From contig JAKZRG010000029.1 in NCBI GenBank assembly GCA_047518265.1, positions 46,266-110,265 on the forward strand: DNA of 64,000 nucleotides. The letters are read 5' to 3'. Of this stretch, positions 15,894-22,518 are shown one piece after another. The DNA is from Oceanospirillum sp047518265. GTDB lineage: Bacteria; Pseudomonadota; Gammaproteobacteria; Pseudomonadales; Halomonadaceae. How positions within the stretch are numbered: position 1 is the first letter of the stretch; each line of letters opens with the position of its first letter. The translations under genes were made by a program, and so were the position numbers. The notes under the pieces are model-generated. The model saw nothing but the letters and a program-made list of their open reading frames with translations, had not been told where the DNA came from and did no database searches.

Positions 15894-16241
15894 CTACGCC
15901 ACACGAGAGAAGCCCTGAGCACTACGATCACGCCAGTTTGTCGCATCTACTGCAGATACGCTAAATCCACGAGTGATCTCATCCTGCATCGCTAAACAAG
16001 ATACCTGCAACATATCTGCTCGCTCTAAACGTGCACAGGCTATGAAATGCTCTAGGGTATTCAAAAAAAAGAGCTCTCTTGTATTTTTATGCAGCACTAA
16101 GTTTTTCTGCAACGTTTCTTGTAACTTTTTCCCTTCGCGTAACAAGCTAGCTCGTAGCGATAGTGTCATTTGTTGTGTCGCGGCTTGATTTAAACAAACA
16201 GCAAACTGATCCAGAGCCACATTGATCACTTGTGATTTCAT
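15894..16241 (-). CDS. Hypothetical helical protein
   Basis: This 115-residue protein looks mostly helical (VINVALDQFAVCLNQAATQQMTLSLRASLLREGKKLQETLQKNL) with a few Cys and a non-helical C-terminus. The helical pattern and size weakly recall phasin-like or other small granule-associated proteins, but no motif proves this. GAGGGTAAGG precedes the ATG, which supports translation. It converges with the gene at 15123-15659. Confidence 0.65.
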   Translation of the reverse strand: MKSQVINVALDQFAVCLNQAATQQMTLSLRASLLREGKKLQETLQKNLVLHKNTRELFFLNTLEHFIACARLERADMLQVSCLAMQDEITRGFSVSAVDATNWRDRSAQGFSRVA

Positions 16242-16412
16242 TGCCTTACCCTCATAAGCATTTTTTAGATCGCGTGATAAAACCGCTTTTTTCTAACAAC
16301 TAAATATTATTGAATAGCCATTAGACTAAAAAACAGTAATGACGCTTCTATGACGGCTTACAGGCAATTTGATGACAACAGCACGTTTCCCTTAGATACA
16401 AAAAGCGAGATA

Positions 16413-16446
16413 CAAAAAAAGCGAAGCCCTTAAGACCTCGCTTTAT
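16413..16446 (-). terminator. Rho-independent terminator of the MTI phosphorylase gene
   Basis: Read on the minus strand, AAAGCGA and TCGCTTT pair and are followed by a run of seven T. It lies about 40 bases past the stop of the MTI phosphorylase gene. Confidence 0.8.
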
Positions 16447-16483
16447 CGTTTTCTGATTCAGAGCTAACCAATCACAATTCAGC

Positions 16484-17218
16484 CTAATAGGCCTGAATCG
16501 TTTTATCTAACAGATCAAGTACCTTGCCCATGCCATCATGCAGGGCTTGTTCGATATCTGCCATTGTAATAATTTCATCTGTCAGACCGGCTGCCATATT
16601 TACCACCAAAGCAACACAAGCATAAGGAAGATCTAGCTCACGAGATAAAGCTGCTTCAGGCATACCGGTCATACCCACAATATCACAACCATCATTAGCC
16701 AGACGCTTAATCTCACCTGCGGTTTCCAAACGAGGCCCCTGCGTTGCCCCATAAGTGCCCTTCTCCAACGCAGATAGATCTAGGCCACGGGCCTGTTCAA
16801 TGAGTTGTTGGCGTAACGTCTCATCATAAGGCCAGCTGAAATCGATATGCGTTACTTCATCTAGATCATCAGCAAAAAAGGTATGCTCACGCCCATAGGT
16901 ATAATCAACAATCTGATCAGGGATCATCAAACCTGCAGGATGACAGTCTGGGTGAATACCCCCAACAGCATTGACTGCAATAATGGCTGTCGCACCGGCA
17001 TCCTTCAAAGCCTGAATGTTAGCCCTGTAATTGACTTTATGAGGAGGAATACAATGAGGATGGCCGTGTCGGGCTAAGAACAGTACAGGCTTACCAGCTA
17101 AAACACCCTCAACCACATCTGCTGATGGCGCCCCCCATTGAGTGGTTAGGGACTTTCGAGCCGTCACTTCCAACCCTTGTATTTGAGTCAACCCTGTACC
17201 ACCAATAATTGCCAGCAT
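16484..17218 (-). CDS. mtnP: S-methyl-5'-thioinosine phosphorylase (MTAP family)
   Basis: This 244-residue protein is a purine nucleoside phosphorylase of the MTAP/PNP group: GGTGLTQIQG at the start, a phosphate-binding LARHGHPHCIPPHKVNYRANI block, TYGATQGPRLETAGEI and IVGMTGMPEAALSREL. In Pseudomonas the orthologue in the same gene order cleaves methylthioinosine, not methylthioadenosine, giving hypoxanthine and MTR-1-P. The neighbour is hpt, which recovers hypoxanthine, and mtaD (43069-44397) could make the substrate. The exact specificity is inferred from context. AGGTGG lies six bases before the ATG. Confidence 0.85.
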   Translation of the reverse strand: MLAIIGGTGLTQIQGLEVTARKSLTTQWGAPSADVVEGVLAGKPVLFLARHGHPHCIPPHKVNYRANIQALKDAGATAIIAVNAVGGIHPDCHPAGLMIPDQIVDYTYGREHTFFADDLDEVTHIDFSWPYDETLRQQLIEQARGLDLSALEKGTYGATQGPRLETAGEIKRLANDGCDIVGMTGMPEAALSRELDLPYACVALVVNMAAGLTDEIITMADIEQALHDGMGKVLDLLDKTIQAY

Positions 17219-17255
17219 GTGCTTGCCACCTTACTTAAGATTTATTCTAAAGAAC

Positions 17256-17291
17256 CAAAAAGGCCGCAGACTCAACAGAATCTACGGCCCA
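17256..17291 (-). terminator. Rho-independent terminator between hpt and the MTI phosphorylase gene
   Basis: On the minus strand GGCCGTAGA pairs with TCTGCGGCC and is followed by five T. It would reduce read-through from hpt into the phosphorylase gene, so the pair may be only partly co-transcribed. Confidence 0.7.
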
Positions 17292-17311
17292 AAACTCAAT
17301 CACCAAAAGTA

Positions 17312-17875
17312 TTACATGCCTTTTGGAGCATAGATACCCGGAGCATTACGCAAAAAACCCTGATAATCCATACCAAAACCAAATAGATAACGATCTTCGA
17401 CTTCCATACCAGTAAAGTTCGCCGTCATACCTTCCTGAGCTTTACGGTCATGCAGCTTATCGACCAATACGGCACTGTAAACAGCTTTAGCGCCCTGCTC
17501 TTGGCAATACTCCATAATGGCAGCCAGTGTGTGGCCTTCATCCAGAATATCATCTACGATCAGCACAGAGCGACCTTCCATATTCACTTCTGGCGGTACA
17601 CGCCAATACAGCTCACCACCTGTGGTCTCACCACGGTAACGAGTGGCATGGATATAATCGACTTCCAGTGGAAAGTCTAAACGAGTCAACAAGTGACCTG
17701 TCGTTAACAATCCACCATTCATCACACAATAAACTACCGGTAGCTCTTCACCCAGTTGTTCTGTGATCTCAGCAGCCATTTTATCTAAGGCAAGATCAAC
17801 CTGCTCTTTGTTACGCAAACAATCTGCTTCAGCAAAGACTTTTTTAATTCGTTCCAGGTTACTTTCTACCGGCAT
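17312..17875 (-). CDS. hpt: Hypoxanthine-guanine phosphoribosyltransferase
   Basis: This 187-residue enzyme has the type I PRTase layout: an early YCVMNGGLLTTG loop (49-60), a flexible loop around HATRYRGETTGGELYW, and the PRPP-binding motif SVLIVDDILDEGHTL (103-117). It joins hypoxanthine or guanine with PRPP to make IMP or GMP. The sequence matches the short Pseudomonas-like form found next to nagZ. Its promoter region carries a terminator-like structure that could serve as attenuator. Confidence 0.92.
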   Translation of the reverse strand: MPVESNLERIKKVFAEADCLRNKEQVDLALDKMAAEITEQLGEELPVVYCVMNGGLLTTGHLLTRLDFPLEVDYIHATRYRGETTGGELYWRVPPEVNMEGRSVLIVDDILDEGHTLAAIMEYCQEQGAKAVYSAVLVDKLHDRKAQEGMTANFTGMEVEDRYLFGFGMDYQGFLRNAPGIYAPKGM

Positions 17876-17904
17876 TGTTCTATTTCCAATGTCTGTTAAT
17901 GCAA

Positions 17905-17970
17905 ATATAAAAATACCCCCCGTCGCCCCAATATTAAAGGGCTACGAGGAAGAGTTTAATTATGGGGGTA
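17905..17970 (-). terminator. Terminator or attenuator just before hpt
   Basis: On the minus strand TACCCCC pairs with GGGGGTA, and inside it CGTAGCCC pairs with GGGCGACG (one mismatch) around TTTAATATT. A TTTTTATATTT tract follows and the hpt start is about 30 bases further on. It could end nagZ transcripts or act as an attenuator in the hpt leader. No known riboswitch core was recognised. Confidence 0.55.
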
Positions 17971-18134
17971 CTACTCAATAACCGGCTAATTGCGGCTATT
18001 CATTACTGCTTATACCCATCCCGATAAATGACCAGTGAATCAACCTACAAACGCATAGAGATCGACTCACTCTCCTCATTTTTATCTATAAGAAATTATC
18101 AGGATAGGCTCTATAACCAGAAACAAATCAAACG

Positions 18135-19157
18135 TTAAGATGCACTCATCTCATCCAATTGATCTGCTACTCGATTATATCTCGGATCAGCATCCAAAGA
18201 CTCTAGAGTCGGTCGAGATAGAACCTGCAACGCCGCTAAACGCTGTTCAGAGCGAGGAGAGAAGTCATACCCCTCTAAGCCACCTAGAACCTCTAAAGCG
18301 CCTTTACGGTCATTACACACCAGCACCATATCACAGCCAGCCTGTAGAGCCGCATTAGCTCGATCGGTATAGTTACCGGCAATGGCCGCACCAGCCATCC
18401 CCAAATCATCACTAAAAATTACACCTTTAAAGCCTAGCTGGCGGCGCAAAATATCTTTTAGCCAGTAAGAAGAAAAACCTGCGGGTTGTTCATCTACCTT
18501 TTCATAAACCACATGGGCAGGCATAACACCATCCATTTGCGGTGCTAAAGCGGCAAAAGGCTTCAAGCAGCTTTCATCAATCTGTTGAAAACTACGATCA
18601 TCCACGGGTAAATCAAGGTGTGAGTCAGCAACAACATAACCATGGCCAGGGAAGTGTTTACCAATGGCAGGCATCCCTGCTTCATGTAAGCCTTCAATCA
18701 AAGCATCTGCAAGGCGTGTGACAATTTCTGGTCGGCCAGAAAAAGCACGATCACCAATCACTTCACTTGTCCCGTAATCTAAGTCCAATACTGGTGCAAA
18801 GGTAAAATCCAGTCCGTAAGCCAAAAGCTCAGATGCCATCAACCAACCCGTATCCCATGCTAATTCCAAAGCGGATTCAGGATTCTGCATAAATAGCTCA
18901 CCTAGCTTAGCCATCGCAGGAATACGGGTAAACCCATCGCGAAAACGCTGAACTCGCCCCCCTTCATGATCAACGGCAATCAGAATTTCCGGGCGGATCT
19001 CTCGAATGGCGGCTGTTAAAGCCTGTAGCTGGTAAGGATCTCGATAATTACGCGCAAACAGGATAAGACCGCCCACTAAAGGGTTCGCTAACAGCGCGCG
19101 CTCTTCTTCGGTTAGCTCGTAACCTTCAAGGTCAAGCATAACGGGGCCGTGCGTCAT
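18135..19157 (-). CDS. nagZ: Beta-N-acetylhexosaminidase NagZ
   Basis: This 340-residue cytosolic GH3 enzyme removes GlcNAc from GlcNAc-anhydroMurNAc peptides in cell-wall recycling. Visible are the KHFPGHG substrate motif (167-173), the flexible-loop DSH (178-180) that supplies the acid/base His, and FSDDLGMAGA with the nucleophile Asp250. AGGAAAG seven bases before the ATG supports the start. The order psrA, L,D-transpeptidase, nagZ, hpt resembles Pseudomonas. MupP (45227-45883) takes part in the same recycling route. Confidence 0.96.
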   Translation of the reverse strand: MTHGPVMLDLEGYELTEEERALLANPLVGGLILFARNYRDPYQLQALTAAIREIRPEILIAVDHEGGRVQRFRDGFTRIPAMAKLGELFMQNPESALELAWDTGWLMASELLAYGLDFTFAPVLDLDYGTSEVIGDRAFSGRPEIVTRLADALIEGLHEAGMPAIGKHFPGHGYVVADSHLDLPVDDRSFQQIDESCLKPFAALAPQMDGVMPAHVVYEKVDEQPAGFSSYWLKDILRRQLGFKGVIFSDDLGMAGAAIAGNYTDRANAALQAGCDMVLVCNDRKGALEVLGGLEGYDFSPRSEQRLAALQVLSRPTLESLDADPRYNRVADQLDEMSAS

Positions 19158-19264
19158 AGTGGGCTTTCCTGTAGCAGTGAATGATTAAACGGGCAAATTT
19201 ATCAAAGAACTGATAAGAAAAAAACCATAAATGATAATAAATTGCGGCAGATTTTCTTGCCAGC

Positions 19265-19810
19265 TTAAGCAATATAAACCGGCGTATAGGTAGGAACAGA
19301 AGAAAACAGCAGAAATATGTCCTGCATTTGCATACGAATGCAGCCATGAGAGCGAGCAAAGCCCATCGGTTCTGTATCAGGCGTACCATGGAAATAGATA
19401 TAACGGCGCATAGTATCTACAGACCCCAAGCGATTTTTGCCGGGCTCAAGACCACTCAACCACAGTATCCGCCCCAAAATCCAATCACGAGCGGGAAACT
19501 GTGCGGCTAAATCGTCACTGTAAGATTCTCCTGTCCAGCGTCGCCCCACAAAAACAGCATTTTGAGGACATCCAGCACCAATCTTCGCTCGTATCGTATG
19601 CCAACCTTGAGGCGTGCAACCACTGCCCTCTTGCTCTCCGGGGCCATTCAAAGCCGTGGATACCTCAAAACAAAACTCAGGCTCAGCCTTACGCATCACA
19701 TAGAGAAGTTGTTGCTTAATATCCACCTGCAACCAATAACCATCTGGTGCAAACTGCGACCAGTTTTCTGGAAGTAATGGTTGCATATGGCTCATCATGT
19801 TTTTACTCAT
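19265..19810 (-). CDS. L,D-transpeptidase (YkuD domain) protein
   Basis: This 181-residue protein has the YkuD catalytic signature: His141 in YIYFHGT and SHGCIRM with Cys157. Such enzymes form 3-3 cross-links in peptidoglycan or attach proteins to it. No signal peptide is evident at the N-terminus (MSKNMMSHMQPLLPENW), so export or a role on cytosolic muropeptides is open. Its start overlaps the end of psrA by eight bases, so the two are translationally coupled, and nagZ follows. Confidence 0.88.
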   Translation of the reverse strand: MSKNMMSHMQPLLPENWSQFAPDGYWLQVDIKQQLLYVMRKAEPEFCFEVSTALNGPGEQEGSGCTPQGWHTIRAKIGAGCPQNAVFVGRRWTGESYSDDLAAQFPARDWILGRILWLSGLEPGKNRLGSVDTMRRYIYFHGTPDTEPMGFARSHGCIRMQMQDIFLLFSSVPTYTPVYIA

Positions 19811-20477
19811 CTAAAGTATTATCACCACCATCAGATAATTCAGGCAATGGAGCTGACATACCTGCAGAAACAAATGGAATTAAGCGCTGAACAACATCAC
19901 GCACCCTGGTTTGCTCGCCAAAGTCTTTTTCGGCAATATCTTTTAAAGCATCCAGACTCGACATAGAGAAAATTGCAGCACCCAACATAAAATGCAGACG
20001 CCAGAAACGCTCAACATCGGGTAACTCACTGGAGGCATTTTTCACCATAGCCGTGAAACGGAAAAATACAGGGCCATACTGATCTTGCAAGTAACCACGC
20101 ATATGCCCTTGAGCCTGCGTATAGGCTAAACCTAAGAGCCGCATAAAAACGGACAAACCATTTCGTGTCGGACTAGGCATCGTGAGAATCGAACTGGTAA
20201 AAGTCGACAGTACCACATCTAACGGGATCTCTCGATCCTGATACTCCGCCTCAAGCCGATTCATCTCCTCATCGATACGCTCAGAGAACGGATCTAAATA
20301 TCGAGCAAAAACCGCTTGGATCAATGCCTTTTTGGAGCCAAAGTGATAATTCACCGCCGCTAGATTTACTTTCGCTTTACTGGTGATGGTTCTAAGGGAG
20401 GTTTCGGAAAAACCCTTCTCAGCAAACAACGTCTCAGCGGTATCTAAAATTCGGCTTACTGTATCTAACTGAGCCAT
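19803..20477 (-). CDS. psrA: TetR family regulator PsrA
   Basis: This 224-residue protein starts MAQLDTVSRILDTAETLFAEKG and contains the TetR helix SLRTITSKAKVNLAAVNYHFGSKKALIQAVF, almost the Pseudomonas PsrA sequence. PsrA senses long-chain fatty acids; it represses fadBA-type beta-oxidation and itself, and in Pseudomonas activates rpoS. An upstream TTG at 20519 was rejected because the ATG at 20477 has GAGGTG before it and gives the conserved N-terminus. fadBA lies 15 kb away. It leads the psrA, L,D-transpeptidase, nagZ group. Confidence 0.92.
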   Translation of the reverse strand: MAQLDTVSRILDTAETLFAEKGFSETSLRTITSKAKVNLAAVNYHFGSKKALIQAVFARYLDPFSERIDEEMNRLEAEYQDREIPLDVVLSTFTSSILTMPSPTRNGLSVFMRLLGLAYTQAQGHMRGYLQDQYGPVFFRFTAMVKNASSELPDVERFWRLHFMLGAAIFSMSSLDALKDIAEKDFGEQTRVRDVVQRLIPFVSAGMSAPLPELSDGGDNTLDE

Positions 20478-20491
20478 GCCCACCTCTCTAT

Positions 20492-20505
20492 CAAACAGAT
20501 GTTTT
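20492..20505. promoter_or_regulatory. Candidate PsrA box before psrA
   Basis: CAAAC-AGAT-GTTTT fits the published PsrA pattern (G/C)AAAC-N2-4-GTTT(G/C), except for the last base. It lies 15 bases before the psrA ATG, in line with self-repression. Confidence 0.4.
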
Positions 20506-20684
20506 AAACATAATTTCAATCAACATCAAAGTCAAGAAAAGCAGCCCAACGAAGATTAATATCTTATTAAAAATGCTTTAAAAACAGCGATAAAACAAAA
20601 AACACCCCCCATGAAAATTACGAAGTGCTTCATGAACCCTAAAAAACACACAGAACAGGAGACAAACAGTGTTTTTTGTGTAAA

Positions 20685-20700
20685 CTGTATACAAGTACAC
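20685..20700 (+). promoter_or_regulatory. LexA (SOS) box 1
   Basis: CTGTATACAAGTACAC matches the CTGT-N8-ACAG consensus with one change (final C for G). It directly touches box 2. Confidence 0.75.
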
Positions 20701-20716
20701 CTGTATAAAATGACAG
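20701..20716 (+). promoter_or_regulatory. LexA (SOS) box 2
   Basis: CTGTATAAAATGACAG fits CTGT-N8-ACAG exactly and lies 10 bases before the lexA ATG. Two abutting boxes imply cooperative self-repression. Confidence 0.88.
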
Positions 20717-20726
20717 ATGGATATCT

Positions 20727-21344
20727 ATGACTAAATTAACCAAACGCCAACAAGAAGTGCTTGATTTTATCACTTCACACATGGAGTCTACCGGCTACCC
20801 ACCCACTCGGGCAGAAATTGCCAAAGCACTGGGCTTCCGCTCTCCAAATGCAGCCGAGGAACATTTAAGGGCTCTAGCACGTAAAGGTGCTATCGAAATG
20901 ATCCCCGGCACTTCCCGCGGTATTCGTTTACCGGAACAAAACCAGCAAGGTTTACCCGTTATCGGACAAGTAGCCGCAGGCAGCCCTATTCTGGCTCAGG
21001 AGCATATCGATAGTTATTCTGGCGTCAGTGCCGACTTTTTTTACCCTAAAGCTCACTACATGCTGAAGGTAAAAGGATTGAGCATGAAAGATGTCGGGAT
21101 TTTAGATGGTGATCTACTCGCCGTGCATCAAACCGGACAAATTAGGGATGGGCAAATTGTCGTTGCCCGAATAGGCGATGAAGTAACCGTCAAACGTTTC
21201 AAGCAAGAAGGCAATCTTGTTTACCTGATTGCAGAAAACGAAGATTTTGACCCCATCGTGGTGGATATTGAATGCGAGCCTTTAGCCATTGAAGGTATCG
21301 GTGTTGGTATTATCCGAGGAGGGCACGGAGGAGGTTTACAATAA
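20727..21344 (+). CDS. lexA: SOS response repressor LexA
   Basis: This 205-residue protein has the N-terminal winged helix (TRAEIAKALGFRSPNAAEEHLRALARKGAIE, about 27-57), the self-cleavage site Ala84-Gly85 and the Ser119/Lys156 dyad in the C-terminal peptidase domain, with E. coli numbering. RecA filaments trigger the cut, which releases SOS genes. Two LexA boxes lie just before it. No cell-division inhibitor gene (sulA) follows, unlike Pseudomonas. Confidence 0.97.
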   Translation: MTKLTKRQQEVLDFITSHMESTGYPPTRAEIAKALGFRSPNAAEEHLRALARKGAIEMIPGTSRGIRLPEQNQQGLPVIGQVAAGSPILAQEHIDSYSGVSADFFYPKAHYMLKVKGLSMKDVGILDGDLLAVHQTGQIRDGQIVVARIGDEVTVKRFKQEGNLVYLIAENEDFDPIVVDIECEPLAIEGIGVGIIRGGHGGGLQ

Positions 21345-21421
21345 GCGGCCATTAAAACTAAAGGGGCTCTATACCTTAGTTCTTTTGGGGCAGCAGAATA
21401 CAGATATCCATCGCAGAAATT

Positions 21422-21448
21422 AAAAAAGCAGCCAAGGCTGCTTTTTTA
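21422..21448. terminator. Bidirectional terminator between lexA and the downstream minus-strand gene
   Basis: AAAAAAGCAGCC and GGCTGCTTTTTT pair perfectly around AA, with A and T runs on the two sides. It can stop transcripts from both lexA and the converging gene. Confidence 0.88.
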
Positions 21449-21487
21449 ATACGTGCTAATCGATCCAAAACGAAGATCAATACAGCA

Positions 21488-21730
21488 TCAATGAATCACT
21501 CGGGAAGCGGATAAATCTTCTTCAGGATCATCCCCCCACAAACGATTATCCTGAATAGCTTTATCAATCATCTCACGGGCAATATCAAAACTTGCACCAC
21601 GTAAATGCTCGACAATTTCTGGAGCAAAACGAATCCGAACCAGAGGCTCACCGGACTCGTCATCCGCAGACTGAAGAATAATATCTCCGTCGGAAAGCTC
21701 AACAATTTCGAGAAATGGACTGTCAGACAA
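21488..21730 (-). CDS. Conserved hypothetical protein of the topA neighbourhood
   Basis: This 80-residue acidic protein (FLEIVELSDGDIILQSADDESGEPLVRIRF) resembles a small conserved protein found between lexA/sulA and topA in Pseudomonas. No function is known to me. Translation most likely starts at the TTG at 21730: no ATG precedes the conserved part and GGGG lies about nine bases upstream. It is probably transcribed with the DUF6586 gene (48-base gap). Confidence 0.75.
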   Translation of the reverse strand: MSDSPFLEIVELSDGDIILQSADDESGEPLVRIRFAPEIVEHLRGASFDIAREMIDKAIQDNRLWGDDPEEDLSASRVIH

Positions 21731-21778
21731 GGTGGTTACCCCTTTAAAAAATACATTAGACAGAGCGTCCTGCTTTGA

Positions 21779-22288
21779 TCAAAATTCTTGCATGGTTAGG
21801 CGTAAATCCTTTATCAACGCCTGCATGCTTTCCAGCCACAATGTAAGTTGCTGCTGGTCGGAAATAGCATCATTGGCAACCGAAATCAGACTTGCTGTCG
21901 CCGCCTGCTCCTTCACCTCTGTCACAACCTGATATTCAGGCAGCCAACAGCTTTTATATCTTTGTTGAAACTGGCTCAACCAACTAAAGCTGTCATTTTC
22001 CAGCTCCAGCAATACATTCAATTGCGGTAAAAAGCGCTCATACTGCTCTGCCGTAGCTTGCAGATCCTGACTATTATGCCACTCACTCTTAGGCAAACGG
22101 GCTGTCTCAGCAATTTCATATAACAGCGACTGAAAAGCCCCCTGCATCTGAAATAAAACAGCCTCAATATGAGCGGTCTTAAACGCTGGACGCACCAATT
22201 CATCTTGGCTATCAGCGTCTGCAAGATGTTCTAACAATAGACGTGCAGAAAATAGCTTCTGCATCGTTCGTGAAGCAAAAGACGCCAT
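21779..22288 (-). CDS. DUF6586 family protein
   Basis: This 169-residue soluble, mainly helical protein has the ASRTMQKLFSARLLLEHL start and an FQSLLYEIAETA segment seen in the conserved protein encoded next to topA in Pseudomonas and relatives. Its function is unknown. The start was set at the ATG at 22288, which has CAGGT nine bases before it, rather than at a TTG seven codons earlier. It lies downstream of topA but a terminator separates them. Confidence 0.7.
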   Translation of the reverse strand: MASFASRTMQKLFSARLLLEHLADADSQDELVRPAFKTAHIEAVLFQMQGAFQSLLYEIAETARLPKSEWHNSQDLQATAEQYERFLPQLNVLLELENDSFSWLSQFQQRYKSCWLPEYQVVTEVKEQAATASLISVANDAISDQQQLTLWLESMQALIKDLRLTMQEF

Positions 22289-22457
22289 TAAATCTACCTG
22301 AAACGACAATCAACTCTAGAAGTGAGAGCTGCCTCTGTTCAAAGAAACAATCTCTCTTTGATAAATCGAAAACAGGACGCCACACATTAAAGTAAATCCG
22401 TGCAATAGCGCCTAAATTTAGATTAATCAAATCGGATTAAACTCAACCAGACAGCAA

Positions 22458-22481
22458 AAGGCCGGTATTAAACCGGCCTTC
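22458..22481 (-). terminator. Rho-independent terminator of topA
   Basis: On the minus strand AAGGCCGGT and ACCGGCCTT pair around a short A/T loop and are followed by TTTT. It lies about 40 bases after the topA stop. Confidence 0.8.
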
Positions 22482-22518
22482 AAGATGTATAGTGTAGCGC
22501 GAATTTTAGTGTAAAGAA

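Noticed and set aside
15894..16241. Phasin or polyhydroxyalkanoate granule protein
   Set aside because: Only a general helical pattern supports it; no phasin motif and no PHA genes are nearby.
17876..18134. Purine riboswitch before hpt
   Set aside because: The known purine-aptamer loops are not present; only a terminator-like nested hairpin is seen.
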